Source of the DNA: Croceibacterium aestuarii
GTDB taxonomy: Bacteria > Pseudomonadota > Alphaproteobacteria > Sphingomonadales > Sphingomonadaceae
NCBI RefSeq assembly: GCF_030657335.1
Contig: NZ_CP131039.1
Coordinates: 930,001-994,000 of the forward strand
DNA: 64,000 nucleotides
Direction of reading: 5' to 3'
Shown: positions 1 through 8,717 of the stretch, one piece after another
Layout: every line of letters starts with the position of its first letter
Numbering within the stretch: the first letter of the stretch is position 1
Program-made: the position numbers and the translations under genes
The notes under the pieces: model-generated
What the model was told of the DNA's origin: nothing
Databases searched by the model: none
What the model saw: the letters and a program-made list of their open reading frames with translations, nothing else

Positions 1-163
1 TGTCGGGCGCGGTGATTTCCTCGAACATGCTCGCGCCTTCGAGGTGCACGTGGCGGCAGTAGTTCTTGAGGATCGCCTTGTGCAGCGGGTTGTCGGTCCG
101 GTCGTGCAGCTCGATCGACGGGTCCATGCAGCGATAGACTTCGGCTTCGTATTTCGATGCCAT
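1..163 (-). CDS. Hypothetical protein, N-terminal part (cut by window edge)
   Basis: An open frame reads from an ATG at 163 on the minus strand out of the left edge; about 54 residues are visible. A good ribosome site (AAAGGAGAGG) sits just upstream of the ATG, so the start is believable. The visible part is hydrophilic, begins MASKYEAEVYRCMDPSIELH and has several His and Cys residues. No signal peptide or known motif is recognised and no function is proposed. It is divergent from the histidine kinase gene, with about 160 bases between the two starts. Confidence 0.6.
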   Translation of the reverse strand, partial: MASKYEAEVYRCMDPSIELHDRTDNPLHKAILKNYCRHVHLEGASMFEEITAPD

Positions 164-323
164 CGGCGTTCCTCTCCTTTGCCGGCGAGGCTGCCACAGA
201 CGGCCGGAATAGAAAAGGACGGAACATTGCCGTGCTCGGCCAGTATCCTGAGCGCCGGCCCTATCTGCCGGAAAGATGCATGCCGGCAGCTGCCGCCGGC
301 AAACGCAGGGAAATGGCACGACG

Positions 324-1466
324 ATGGAAGCGATTGAGCGGTTTTTCTCGGTCCGCGGGTTGGCGCCGCACGGTTACTGCCTGTTCTGGGACCCGGCCCT
401 GGTATGGACCCACGTGGTCTCCGACGTGGTGATCGCGCTGGCCTATTTCTCCATCCCTTTCCTCCTCTGGCGTCTGCTCAGGATCCGCCGCGACATCGAG
501 TTCGGCTGGCTCGTCGCGCTGTTCGCGATCTTCATTCTGGCGTGCGGGATGACGCATGTGATGGGCATCGTAACGCTGTGGGTTCCGGCCTACGGCTGGG
601 AAGCGCTGGTCAAGGCCATCACTGCGGGGGCTTCGCTCGCCACGGCCGCGCTGCTCGTCCCGCTGCTGCCCAAGCTCGTGGCGATACCTTCGCCGGCCGC
701 GCTGCAGGCGGCGAACGAGGCGCTGCGGCGCGAGGCCGAGGTGCGCGAACAGGCCGAGGCCATGTTGCGCCAGTCGCAGAAGATGGAAGCCATCGGCCGG
801 CTCACCGGGGGCATCGCGCACGATTTCAACAACCTGTTGGGGATCGTCATCGGCAACCTCGATCGCGTGCAGCGCAAGGGCGAATTGCCTGAGGATACGA
901 GCCGGGCCATCGACAACGCGGTCGCCGGAGCGGAGCGCGCGGCGGTGCTGATCGACCAGTTGCTGGCGTTCGCCCGGCAGCAGCCGCTGCAACGCCTGCC
1001 GCACGACGTGAACCGGATCGTCGCCGGCATGTCCGAGCTGATCCGCCAGACGCTCGGGTCGCGCATCGACCTCGCCATCGAACTCGAGCCTCACCTGCCA
1101 CAGGCCATCGTGGATCGCCATCAGCTCGAAAGCGCGTTGTTGAACCTCGCGATCAATGCCCGCGATGCAATGGATGAGCAGAAGGGCGGCAGCGTGGAAA
1201 TCTCCACCCGGTCCGGCGACGCAGGCATGATCGAGCTTGCGGTGCGCGACAGCGGCTGCGGCATGGATGCCGAGACGCTGAGCCGCGCCGCCGAGCCCTT
1301 TTTCACCACCAAGCCCGTCAACGAAGGTTCGGGACTGGGCCTGAGCCAGGTGACCGGCACCGTCGAACAACTGGGCGGCCGTGTCGAGATCGAATCCGCG
1401 CCGGGAACCGGGACCGTCGTTCGGCTGTTTCTCCCCTCGCATCCGGGGAGCGCGCCAAACGCATGA
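324..1466 (+). CDS. Sensor histidine kinase with ethylene-receptor-like membrane domain
   Basis: Membrane sensor kinase of 380 residues. Residues about 15-120 form three hydrophobic helices that match the ethylene-binding domain of plant ETR1 and cyanobacterial Etr1. The motif SDVVIALAYFSIP (Asp34, Tyr41, Pro45) is followed by CGMTHV (Cys74, His78). These line up with ETR1 Asp25, Tyr32, Pro36, Cys65 and His69 at a constant offset of 9; Cys65/His69 are the known copper ligands. A short helical linker leads to a dimerisation domain with phospho-His166 (GGIAHDFNN). The ATPase domain follows, with N box near 278, G1 DSGCGM at 309-314 and G2 GSGLGL at 335-340. I chose the ATG at 324; an upstream in-frame ATG at 276 would add 16 non-hydrophobic residues. 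It overlaps the response regulator by 4 bases. The kinase assignment is firm; binding of ethylene or copper is inferred from residues only. Confidence 0.9.
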   Translation: MEAIERFFSVRGLAPHGYCLFWDPALVWTHVVSDVVIALAYFSIPFLLWRLLRIRRDIEFGWLVALFAIFILACGMTHVMGIVTLWVPAYGWEALVKAITAGASLATAALLVPLLPKLVAIPSPAALQAANEALRREAEVREQAEAMLRQSQKMEAIGRLTGGIAHDFNNLLGIVIGNLDRVQRKGELPEDTSRAIDNAVAGAERAAVLIDQLLAFARQQPLQRLPHDVNRIVAGMSELIRQTLGSRIDLAIELEPHLPQAIVDRHQLESALLNLAINARDAMDEQKGGSVEISTRSGDAGMIELAVRDSGCGMDAETLSRAAEPFFTTKPVNEGSGLGLSQVTGTVEQLGGRVEIESAPGTGTVVRLFLPSHPGSAPNA

Positions 1467-1819
1467 AGCCGAAAATCCTGCTGGTCGAGGACGAGCCGCT
1501 GCTGCGCGAAATGACCCGCGAAGATCTGCGGGACCTCGGCTATTGCGCCATCTGCGCCCGCAATGCTCCCGAGGGATGGGACGTGCTGCAGAACGAAGAA
1601 TCGATCGGCGTCCTGATCACCGACATCCGCATGCCGGGCGAATTCGACGGCTGGGAACTGGCGCGCCGCGCGCGAAACCAGCTGCCGTCGCTGGGAATAA
1701 TCTACATCAGCGGTTACTCCGGCGAAGAGCAGCAGCTCGCTGCGGGTGGCGTGTTCCTCAAGAAGCCTTATCGCCTGCCCGATATGGAGCGGGCGCTGTC
1801 GGAGGTCGTGCCGAACTGA
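1463..1819 (+). CDS. Single-domain response regulator (receiver only)
   Basis: CheY-like receiver of 118 residues with no output domain. Acidic pocket VEDE (residues 8-11), phosphoacceptor Asp54 in LITDIRMPG, conserved Ser83 and Lys101 (FLKKPY) are all present. Its ATG overlaps the last codons of the kinase gene (ATGA), so the two are translationally coupled and almost certainly cognate partners. With no DNA-binding domain, it must act by protein interaction or pass phosphate to another protein. Receivers ending in KKPY.LPDME are common beside alphaproteobacterial hybrid-type kinases of this HisKA subtype. Confidence 0.92.
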   Translation: MKPKILLVEDEPLLREMTREDLRDLGYCAICARNAPEGWDVLQNEESIGVLITDIRMPGEFDGWELARRARNQLPSLGIIYISGYSGEEQQLAAGGVFLKKPYRLPDMERALSEVVPN

Positions 1820-1847
1820 CGTGCGCGGTCGCGCCGGACCATTGCCG

Positions 1848-2282
1848 TCAGCGATGAATCTTGGCCAGCAGGCGGCGTAGTTCGGCCAGTTCCTCGGCCG
1901 TGAGGTCGGCCACCAGCGCGTCGTCGGCCTGCTTGATGAGAGCGCGCAGTTCGGTCACCCGTTCGTGCCCGGCGGCAGTCAGGAAGATGCCGAAGCTGCG
2001 CCGGTCGTCCGGGGCGATGCGCCGCTCGACGCAATCGCGCGCCTCCCAGAAGTCGATCGCCAGCGTGGCGGCCGGGCGCGACAGTCCCAGCGCGTTGGCC
2101 AGCTGGGTCTGCTGCGCGCCCGGATTGGTCGCAATCAGTTCGAGCATCGAGGCGCGCAGCGGGGTGATCCCAGAATCGCCGAACACCTTCTGCAGCAGCG
2201 AATAGCCCAGGATCCATGCGAGCTTGATCGCGAACCCGGTGCGATCGTTAAGCAGGCCGTAGTCGAGCGGACCGTCCGACAT
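1848..2282 (-). CDS. MarR-family transcriptional regulator
   Basis: Winged-helix regulator of 144 residues. The DNA-binding core has QTQLANALGLSRPAATLAID as recognition region and a wing with DDRR (APDDRRSFGIFLT), the usual MarR signature. The C-terminal helices form the dimer interface. I chose the ATG at 2282 because it gives the usual MarR length; two further in-frame ATGs lie upstream at 2342 and beyond without a ribosome site. The gene is divergent from a TonB receptor and shares a 193-base intergenic region that contains repeats, so it probably controls the receptor in response to the receptor's substrate. The substrate is unknown. Confidence 0.88.
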   Translation of the reverse strand: MSDGPLDYGLLNDRTGFAIKLAWILGYSLLQKVFGDSGITPLRASMLELIATNPGAQQTQLANALGLSRPAATLAIDFWEARDCVERRIAPDDRRSFGIFLTAAGHERVTELRALIKQADDALVADLTAEELAELRRLLAKIHR

Positions 2283-2383
2283 CTTCGGTGCCCTGCCGCG
2301 AACGTCATCGATGCTCAGCCGGTCTTCACCGTCGATCTGCATCGGCCGAGACTGGTCGCAATGCGACATAAATGCAACTAGCT

Positions 2384-2429
2384 TGTTATTGCCAATATCT
2401 GTTATTGCCTGTAACAAAGTTGTCGACAA
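2384..2429. promoter_or_regulatory. Putative MarR operator region between marR and TonB receptor
   Basis: This AT-rich patch in otherwise GC-rich DNA carries a 10-base direct repeat, TGTTATTGCC, at 2384-2393 and 2400-2409, spaced 16 bases start to start. It also has a perfect palindrome TTGTCGACAA at 2420-2429. It lies about 50 bases ahead of the receptor ATG, where an operator overlapping a promoter would be expected. That MarR binds here is inference. Confidence 0.4.
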
Positions 2430-2475
2430 ATTCGTCGGGCCAAGTTCGGGGCCCGACGCCGTGGGAGGAATTGGA

Positions 2476-4872
2476 ATGAACAAGCAAGTGCCCGCCTTGC
2501 GCCGGGGCCTTATGGCTGCCTGCGCTCTTTCGACACTGGCGATTGCCGCCGCGGTGGCACCGTCGGTGGCGGCCGCGCAGGACGCCGACGCTGCCCAAGC
2601 CGAAGAGGGCGAGGCCGTCCAGGGCGGCGACATCGTGGTGACCGCGCGGCGGCGCGAGGAATCGCTGCAGCAGACCCCGATCGCGATCTCCGCCTTCTCG
2701 GCCGAAGCGCTCGAGGCGCGCCAGATCACCTCGTCGCAGGATCTCGAGAAGATCACGCCGAGCCTGCAGTTCAAGCCGGCCGGGCAATTGTCGGGCAACA
2801 GCTCCGCCTCGGTCGTGTTCATTCGCGGCATCGGCCAGCTCGATCCGACCGCAGCCGTCGACCCTGGCGTCGGCATGTACATCGACGAGGTCTATGTCGG
2901 CCGTTCGGTCGGCGGGACCATCGAATTCGGCGACGTGGCCAGCGTCGAAGTCCTGCGCGGCCCGCAAGGCACGCTGTTCGGACGCAACACCATCGGCGGC
3001 GCGATCCTGGTCCGCACCAAGAAGCCCGAATTCGACGAACTTTCGGCGACCGGCCGGATCCGCTTCGGCGACTTCCACCTGTTCGAGGCCTACGCTGCGG
3101 CCAACGTGCCGCTGTCGCAGAACCTCGCGGTGCGCGTTTCGGGAGGCCACCGTACGCGCGACGGTTACGTGACCCGCGCCTACGACGGGCTCGATCTCGG
3201 CAACGAGAACGTTTCGACCGCCAATGCCGCCCTGCGCTGGGAGCCTACGGCGACCTTCGAGCTTTCGCTGCGCGGAGACTATACCAAGCGCAAGGAGCAC
3301 GGCGCGCCGTTCGTGTTCGCCGGCATCAACGAGGATGCGCCGGTCCCGGCCATTGTTAGCGTGGCAGCCGGCTGCCCCGGCGCGACGATGCCCTTCCCGG
3401 GCACTCCGAACCCCGGCCCGCCGCATGTCCCGAGCATCAACGACCCGCGCTGCGCCAACGACTTCTACGAGATGGGTCCGTTCACCAACGGCGGCACCGC
3501 CGACGTTCTCAGCACCTCGGAAGTCTGGGGCGTGTCGGGCACGGCGCGCCTCGATCTCAGCGACAGCGTGACGCTGAAGAGCATCACTGCCTATCGTTCG
3601 ACCGAATCGCGCGGCATTCGCGACGCCGACAACACCCCGTTCCTGATCATCACCACCGATGTGGGTTCGCAGTCGAAACAGTTCAGCCAGGAACTGCAGC
3701 TGCAATACGATGCGGGACCGGTCAACGCGATCCTCGGCGGCTACTACTTCGATGAAGACACGACCGAGCGGGCGACGGTGCCGCTGTCGTTCCCGCCGTC
3801 GCCCCCGGTCATAGCCTCGATCTTGGCCGGCGGCCCGGGCACCCGCGACCTGCAGGTCTCGGATCTCGAGACCCGCTCGCTCGCGGCCTTCGGCGAAATC
3901 TCGTACGAGATCGCCCCCCGGCTCGAGCTGACCGGCGGTCTGCGCTACACCGAGGATCGCAAGACCTATCAGGGCACGGTGCTCAACCTGTTCCCGGCGA
4001 CCCTCCCCGATCCGGACCCGCTGCCGACCAAGGCGATCCCCGAGGGTGGGCCGCTGTTCATCTACAGCACACCCAATCGCAAGACGTTCTCGGCGCTAAC
4101 CGGCTCGGCCAGCGCGCGCTACGAGATGAACGACTGGCTCAACACGTACGTGTCCTATTCTCGCAGCTTCAAATCCGGCGGGTTCAACACCCGCTACAAC
4201 GCTCCGCCTCCGGGTTTCGTACCGGTCCCGTTCGACGAGGAGTCGGTCGACAGCTACGAGGTCGGCGCGAAGATCTCGGTCGATCGGTTCCGGCTCAATC
4301 TCGCGGCGTTCCAGGCCAACTACAACGACATCCAGCTCGTGTTCCGCCAAGGCGTGGTGCCGCTGCTGTTCAACGCCGGCAAGGCGCGCATCCGCGGCTT
4401 CGAAGCGGAGGCCAGCTACCACCCGTTCGGCGGGCTCCAGCTCGATGCCGGGATGAGCGTGCTCGACGACAAGATCCTGTCGATTACGCCGGTGCCGGGC
4501 GCAACGGCTACGGTCGCGCCGGGCGAGGACCTGCCGCTGACGCCGTCGTTCCAGGGCAACTTTGCGATCGGCTACGATCTTGAGCTCAACGACGAGTACA
4601 CGCTGACGCCGCGCTTCGACGGCAGCTACACCTCGCACCTGACCTTCATCACCGGCAGCGTGCCCGAGATCGAACAACCGGCCTATTTCGTCGCCAACGG
4701 CTCGATCCAACTCGCCTCGAACGTCGGTTGGAAACTGCAGGCCGGCGTCATCAACCTATTCGACAAGCGGTATCTTATCCAGGGCAACGCATCGCTCGGC
4801 ACGCTCGGCTATGCGGAGAAGATCTACGCTCGCCCGCGGAACTGGTACGTGCAAGTCTCGGCAGACTTCTGA
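2476..4872 (+). CDS. TonB-dependent outer-membrane receptor
   Basis: Outer-membrane receptor of 798 residues. It has a signal peptide ending near AAAQ, a TonB-box-like stretch DIVVTARRREESLQ, and a plug domain (residues about 50-170) containing FIRGIGQ and VEVLRGPQGTLFGRNTIGG. A beta-barrel follows and ends in an aromatic-terminated strand (YVQVSADF). The start at 2476 has the ribosome site GGGAGGAA; the frame is open further upstream but lacks a signal peptide there. This is the general sphingomonad TBDR type (NTIGGA, FKSGGFN) often tied to plant- or aromatic-derived substrates, but the ligand cannot be read from sequence. It is divergent from a MarR gene that is its likely regulator. Confidence 0.93.
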   Translation: MNKQVPALRRGLMAACALSTLAIAAAVAPSVAAAQDADAAQAEEGEAVQGGDIVVTARRREESLQQTPIAISAFSAEALEARQITSSQDLEKITPSLQFKPAGQLSGNSSASVVFIRGIGQLDPTAAVDPGVGMYIDEVYVGRSVGGTIEFGDVASVEVLRGPQGTLFGRNTIGGAILVRTKKPEFDELSATGRIRFGDFHLFEAYAAANVPLSQNLAVRVSGGHRTRDGYVTRAYDGLDLGNENVSTANAALRWEPTATFELSLRGDYTKRKEHGAPFVFAGINEDAPVPAIVSVAAGCPGATMPFPGTPNPGPPHVPSINDPRCANDFYEMGPFTNGGTADVLSTSEVWGVSGTARLDLSDSVTLKSITAYRSTESRGIRDADNTPFLIITTDVGSQSKQFSQELQLQYDAGPVNAILGGYYFDEDTTERATVPLSFPPSPPVIASILAGGPGTRDLQVSDLETRSLAAFGEISYEIAPRLELTGGLRYTEDRKTYQGTVLNLFPATLPDPDPLPTKAIPEGGPLFIYSTPNRKTFSALTGSASARYEMNDWLNTYVSYSRSFKSGGFNTRYNAPPPGFVPVPFDEESVDSYEVGAKISVDRFRLNLAAFQANYNDIQLVFRQGVVPLLFNAGKARIRGFEAEASYHPFGGLQLDAGMSVLDDKILSITPVPGATATVAPGEDLPLTPSFQGNFAIGYDLELNDEYTLTPRFDGSYTSHLTFITGSVPEIEQPAYFVANGSIQLASNVGWKLQAGVINLFDKRYLIQGNASLGTLGYAEKIYARPRNWYVQVSADF

Positions 4873-4878
4873 GGGGGG

Positions 4879-4928
4879 CCGCCCGTAATCGGGCGGGGCG
4901 GGCGCGGCAGGGTCTCCCTGTCGCGCCC
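4879..4928. terminator. Two GC-rich hairpins between convergent genes
   Basis: Two adjacent inverted repeats lie between the TonB receptor and ftsK, which converge. The first is CCGCCCG-TAAT-CGGGCGG (4879-4896). The second has a 13-base stem with one G-T pair (4900-4912 with 4916-4928) and a three-base loop. Neither is followed by a T-run, so they are probable but not classic terminators. Confidence 0.5.
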
Positions 4929-4980
4929 GTAGTGCATTCTGCGGGGGGAAATTGTTGCGTTCGGGGTTCGAAGCCGCGCC

Positions 4981-7308
4981 CTAGAGTGGGTTGCCGTCGC
5001 GGTCGCGGTAGATGTCGCGGCGGCCGACGTGGTTGGCCGGTCCGACGATGCCGTCCTCCTCCATGCGCTCGATCAGTTTTGCAGCGGTGTTGTAGCCGAC
5101 GCCGAGCTGGCGCTGGAGCCATGAACCCGATGCCTTCTGGTTCTCCCATACGATCTGGCAGGCCTGGCGGTAGCGGCGCTCCTCCGGATTGTCGGAGGCG
5201 GTGAATTCGTCCTCGAACGCGAACCCGCCGTCCTCGGGCTCTTCGGTGACTGAGTCGACGTATTCCGGCGCGCCCTGGCCGCGCCAGTGTTGGGCCACCT
5301 GTTCGACTTCCTCGTCGGACACGAAGGGTCCGTGGACGCGGGTCAGCGCGCCGCTCGACGGCTTGTAGAGCATGTCGCCCTTGCCGAGCAGCTGCTCGGC
5401 GCCCTGCTCGCCCAGGATCGTGCGGCTGTCGATCCGGCTGGTGACGTTGAAGCTGATGCGCGTCGGCAGGTTCGCCTTGATGACGCCGGTGATGACGTCG
5501 ACCGAGGGACGCTGCGTCGCCATGATCAGATGGATGCCGGCGGCGCGCGATTTCTGGCTCAGGCGCTGGATCAGCACCTCGATTTCCTTGCCGACGGTGA
5601 CCATGAGGTCGGCCAGTTCGTCGACGATCAGCACGATCTGCGGCAGCACCTCGTAGTCGAGCTGCTCTTCCTCGTAGATCTCGTCGCCGGTCTCGGGGTC
5701 GAAGCCGGTCTGCACCCGGCGTCCGAGCGGCTTGCCCTTGGCGATCGCCGCCTTCACGCGCTCGTTGAACCCGCCGATGTTGCGCGCACCGATGTCGCTC
5801 ATCATGCGGTAGCGCTTCTCCATCTCCTCGACCGCCCACTTGAGCGCGCGGACCGACTTGTGCGGCTCGGTCACCACGGGCGAGAGGAGGTGCGGGATGT
5901 CGTCGTAAGACTTGAGTTCGAGAACCTTGGGATCGACCAGGATCAGCCGGCACTCGTTGGGCGTGAAGCGGTACAGCAGGCTGAGCAGGATCGTGTTGAG
6001 TCCGACCGACTTGCCCGAGCCTGTGGTCCCGGCAACCAGCAGGTGGGGCATGGCGGCGAGGTCGGCGACGATCGGTTCGCCGGCGATGTCCTTGCCGAGG
6101 ATGATCGGCAGCGCGCCTTTGTGGTGCTGGAAGGCCTCGGAGGCGGCGAGCTCCTTGAAGCTGACCATCTGCCGGTCGGCGTTGGGAAGCTCGATGCCCA
6201 TCACGGTCTTGCCCGGGATCGGGCTGACGCGGGCGCTGATCGCGCTCATGTTGCGGGCGATATCCTCGGCCAGGCCGACCACCCGGCTGGCCTTGATGCC
6301 CGGCGCCGGCTCCAGTTCGTACATCGTCACCACCGGGCCCGTGCGCACCGCGGTGATTTCGCCCTTGACGTTGAAATCGTCGAGCACGGTTTCGAGCAGG
6401 CGGGCGTTACGTTCGAGCGCGAGCTTGTCGAGCTTCTTGCCCTTGTCGGGGGGCGGGTCGGCGAGGAGGTCGAGACTGGGCAGCTCGTAGGCGGCGAACA
6501 GGTCTCTCTGGGTGCCCTTCTTGCCCGGCGTGGCGGGCTTGGCCGCGCTGCGCGGATCGGTGATCTCGGGCGGTTTGCGGGCGGCCGCCTCGACCGTTGG
6601 ATCAGGCCGCGGCTCGCGCGCCGGACGGTCCTTCTTCTGCGGCTTGAACGGGTTTTCGCTTCGCGGCAGCGCGGGCATGCGGCGCAGCGCTTGCGGCAAG
6701 GCCAACAGCTTCGCCCAGTCGAAAGCGAAGACCCGGCCGACGAGAAACGCACCGATCCCGAGCGAGGCCAGACCGGCGCCGAGGATGGTCCAGAACCGCC
6801 CTGCCTCGGGCATGCGGGCCGCGACCGCCTCGATCGCACCCGCCCCGAGCAGGCCGGTCAGGCCGCCGTAGCCGGCCGGGCGATCCCATTTCTGCGCGTC
6901 GGTCATTAGCGCCAGCACCGTGCCGAGAAGCGCCATGCCGAGCAGCAGCATGATCACCGCGCGCCACCAGCGGAACCCGTGCGGCGTCTCTTCCTGCTCG
7001 GCATCGCTCCACAGCTTGCGCGCGAAGACATAGGCCAACGGCACCAGCAGGTAGGCGAGCAGGCCGAAGCCGAGGTAGGCCATGTCCGCCGCCCAGGCCC
7101 CGGCGCGGCCCATCCAGTTGGCCACAGGGCCTGCCGCAGCGGTGGAGAAGGAGGGGTCGGTTTGCTCGTAGGAGAACAGCGCGAGCAGCAGGAAGGCGGT
7201 GAAGGCGTAGAGCAGCACGCTGCCGGTTACCTGCAGCGCGCGCGCCGCCGCCCGCCGAAACGCCGCGCGCCAGTCGACCGGCTCTGCCTTTGCTGCCCGT
7301 GTGGCCAT
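4981..7308 (-). CDS. ftsK: DNA translocase FtsK
   Basis: Septum-located DNA pump of 775 residues that clears chromosome ends during division. Four to five hydrophobic segments occupy residues about 28-195. A Pro/Lys-rich linker leads to the motor: Walker A AGTTGSGKS (about 426-434) and Walker B IVLIVDELADLMV (about 560). A C-terminal winged-helix gamma domain (residues about 705-775, YNTAAKLIERMEEDGIVG) would read KOPS sites. The linker is short compared with E. coli FtsK, as in other alphaproteobacteria. The ribosome site AGGGA precedes the ATG. A thiamine-phosphate-synthase-like gene lies 46 bases upstream on the same strand. Confidence 0.96.
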   Translation of the reverse strand: MATRAAKAEPVDWRAAFRRAAARALQVTGSVLLYAFTAFLLLALFSYEQTDPSFSTAAAGPVANWMGRAGAWAADMAYLGFGLLAYLLVPLAYVFARKLWSDAEQEETPHGFRWWRAVIMLLLGMALLGTVLALMTDAQKWDRPAGYGGLTGLLGAGAIEAVAARMPEAGRFWTILGAGLASLGIGAFLVGRVFAFDWAKLLALPQALRRMPALPRSENPFKPQKKDRPAREPRPDPTVEAAARKPPEITDPRSAAKPATPGKKGTQRDLFAAYELPSLDLLADPPPDKGKKLDKLALERNARLLETVLDDFNVKGEITAVRTGPVVTMYELEPAPGIKASRVVGLAEDIARNMSAISARVSPIPGKTVMGIELPNADRQMVSFKELAASEAFQHHKGALPIILGKDIAGEPIVADLAAMPHLLVAGTTGSGKSVGLNTILLSLLYRFTPNECRLILVDPKVLELKSYDDIPHLLSPVVTEPHKSVRALKWAVEEMEKRYRMMSDIGARNIGGFNERVKAAIAKGKPLGRRVQTGFDPETGDEIYEEEQLDYEVLPQIVLIVDELADLMVTVGKEIEVLIQRLSQKSRAAGIHLIMATQRPSVDVITGVIKANLPTRISFNVTSRIDSRTILGEQGAEQLLGKGDMLYKPSSGALTRVHGPFVSDEEVEQVAQHWRGQGAPEYVDSVTEEPEDGGFAFEDEFTASDNPEERRYRQACQIVWENQKASGSWLQRQLGVGYNTAAKLIERMEEDGIVGPANHVGRRDIYRDRDGNPL

Positions 7309-7354
7309 GCTTCGATCCCTTCCCGGTCAAGAATCGCAGACCGAGGACTCGGGG

Positions 7355-7888
7355 TCAAGAAAGTCCGTCGATGGCGGCCCAGCCGGGCCAGGCGAGGCGG
7401 CGCGCGGTGTCCGGCGTCATGCCTCCGAGAGCGATCACCGGCATTTGCGCCTGCGCGGCGAGCAGCCGGAAGCGCGCCGGGCCGAGCGCCACCGCGCCCG
7501 GGTGCGAGCGCGTCGCGAAAGCGGGCGAGAGCAGCAGGGCGTCGGCGCCGATGCGGTTGGCCTGGCCGATCTCGGCCATGTCGTGGGCGGTGGCCAGCGT
7601 GAGCAGATCGCGCCTGGGATAGAGCGCACGCGGCGCGCCGTAAGCGCCGTCGGCACCCCATTCGAGCGCGGTCATGGTGCTGTCGGCGAGGATCAGCACA
7701 TGCCCGCGCGACCGGGCTGCGCGAGCCAGCGCATGCCACCGTGCGACCCGCTCGGCGGGGGCCAGGTGATAGTGGCGGTAGATGAAGCCGGAACCGCGCG
7801 GCAGGCGCTCCAGCGCCGCCTCCAGGCGGGCGTCGTTGCGGGCGTCGGAGAGCAGCCACAGGGCGGGGAGGTACTGGCGCGCGGGCAT
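7355..7888 (-). CDS. Thiamine phosphate synthase-like (ThiE/TenI family) protein
   Basis: TIM-barrel protein of 177 residues, shorter than typical ThiE (about 210). Family features include ADALLLSPAFATRSHPG near the phosphate/thiazole region and PVIALGGMT in the C-terminal phosphate loop. The N-terminal part diverges from true ThiE, and no other thiamine genes are nearby. It may therefore be a TenI-like homologue rather than an active thiamine phosphate synthase. The start at 7888 (MPARQYLPAL) is chosen because longer frames would run into the divergent YggS gene. The two divergent starts are only about 22 bases apart. Confidence 0.75.
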   Translation of the reverse strand: MPARQYLPALWLLSDARNDARLEAALERLPRGSGFIYRHYHLAPAERVARWHALARAARSRGHVLILADSTMTALEWGADGAYGAPRALYPRRDLLTLATAHDMAEIGQANRIGADALLLSPAFATRSHPGAVALGPARFRLLAAQAQMPVIALGGMTPDTARRLAWPGWAAIDGLS

Positions 7889-7910
7889 CGCTGCGCTATA
7901 GCGCCGGCCC

Positions 7911-8588
7911 ATGGCCGAAACCCATACCCAATCCGCAGCCGCCCGCCTTGCCGCCGTCGAAGAGCGCATCGCTCATGCCTGCAAGTTCGCCGGGCGCGGG
8001 CGGGACGAGGTGACGCTGGTCGCGATCAGCAAAACGCACGACGAGGCGTCAATCGCGCGCTTGATCGAAGCGGGACAGCGGGTGTTCGGCGAGAACCGCG
8101 TGCAGGAAACGCAGGCCAAGTGGCCGGCGCTGCGCGAGCGCTATTCCCGCGTGGAACTGCACCTCGTGGGCACGCTGCAATCGAACAAGGCCGAGGACGC
8201 CGTGGCGCTGTTCGACTGCATCCACTCGCTCGACCGCCCGAGCCTGGTGAAGGCTCTGGGCAAGGCGATGGACAAGACCGGGCGGCAGGTGCCCTGTTTC
8301 ATCCAGGTCGATATCGGCGAGGAAGAGCAAAAGGGCGGCTGCGCGATCGCCGAGGTGCCCGGACTGCTCGAACAGGCGCGCGGCGCCGATATCCCGGTGG
8401 TCGGCCTGATGTGCGTTCCCCCGCTGGGGATCGAGCCGGCCCCGTTCTTCGCCCTGCTCGACAAGCTGGCGCGCGACAATGGCCTGGAGGGCCGCTCTAT
8501 GGGCATGAGCGGCGACTACGAGACCGCGATCATGCTCGGCGCGACGCATGTGCGGGTGGGCACGGCGCTGTTCGGAGCGCGGGACTGA
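7911..8588 (+). CDS. YggS/PROSC-family PLP homeostasis protein
   Basis: Pyridoxal-phosphate-binding protein of 225 residues of the alanine-racemase N-terminal-domain family. It has no known catalytic reaction; the family controls PLP supply and amino-acid pools. The PLP-binding lysine is Lys41 in LVAISKTH. The motifs FGENRVQE, HLVGTLQSNK, GLMCVPP and MGMSGDYETAI are all present and diagnostic. Its length matches the family. It stands alone, divergent from the ThiE-like gene. Confidence 0.94.
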   Translation: MAETHTQSAAARLAAVEERIAHACKFAGRGRDEVTLVAISKTHDEASIARLIEAGQRVFGENRVQETQAKWPALRERYSRVELHLVGTLQSNKAEDAVALFDCIHSLDRPSLVKALGKAMDKTGRQVPCFIQVDIGEEEQKGGCAIAEVPGLLEQARGADIPVVGLMCVPPLGIEPAPFFALLDKLARDNGLEGRSMGMSGDYETAIMLGATHVRVGTALFGARD

Positions 8589-8680
8589 CCGCGGCCGGCG
8601 GCGCCGTGGTTGCGAAACGGCAACCGTATCGTTCCTTGCCAAACCGATTTGACGGATGCAAAATCCCGGCAAATATCGGT

Positions 8681-8700
8681 GCGGGACAACAAAGTCCCGC
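8681..8700 (+). promoter_or_regulatory. Perfect hairpin directly upstream of the G8-protein ribosome site
   Basis: GCGGGAC-AACAAA-GTCCCGC is a perfect 7-base stem with a six-base A-rich loop. It ends one to two bases before the ribosome site GGAGGGG of the 8718 start. In a transcript it could block or present the ribosome site. It lies after the YggS stop, so it could also be a weak terminator, but there is no T-run. Confidence 0.4.
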
Positions 8701-8717
8701 CGGAGGGGATTATCGTC

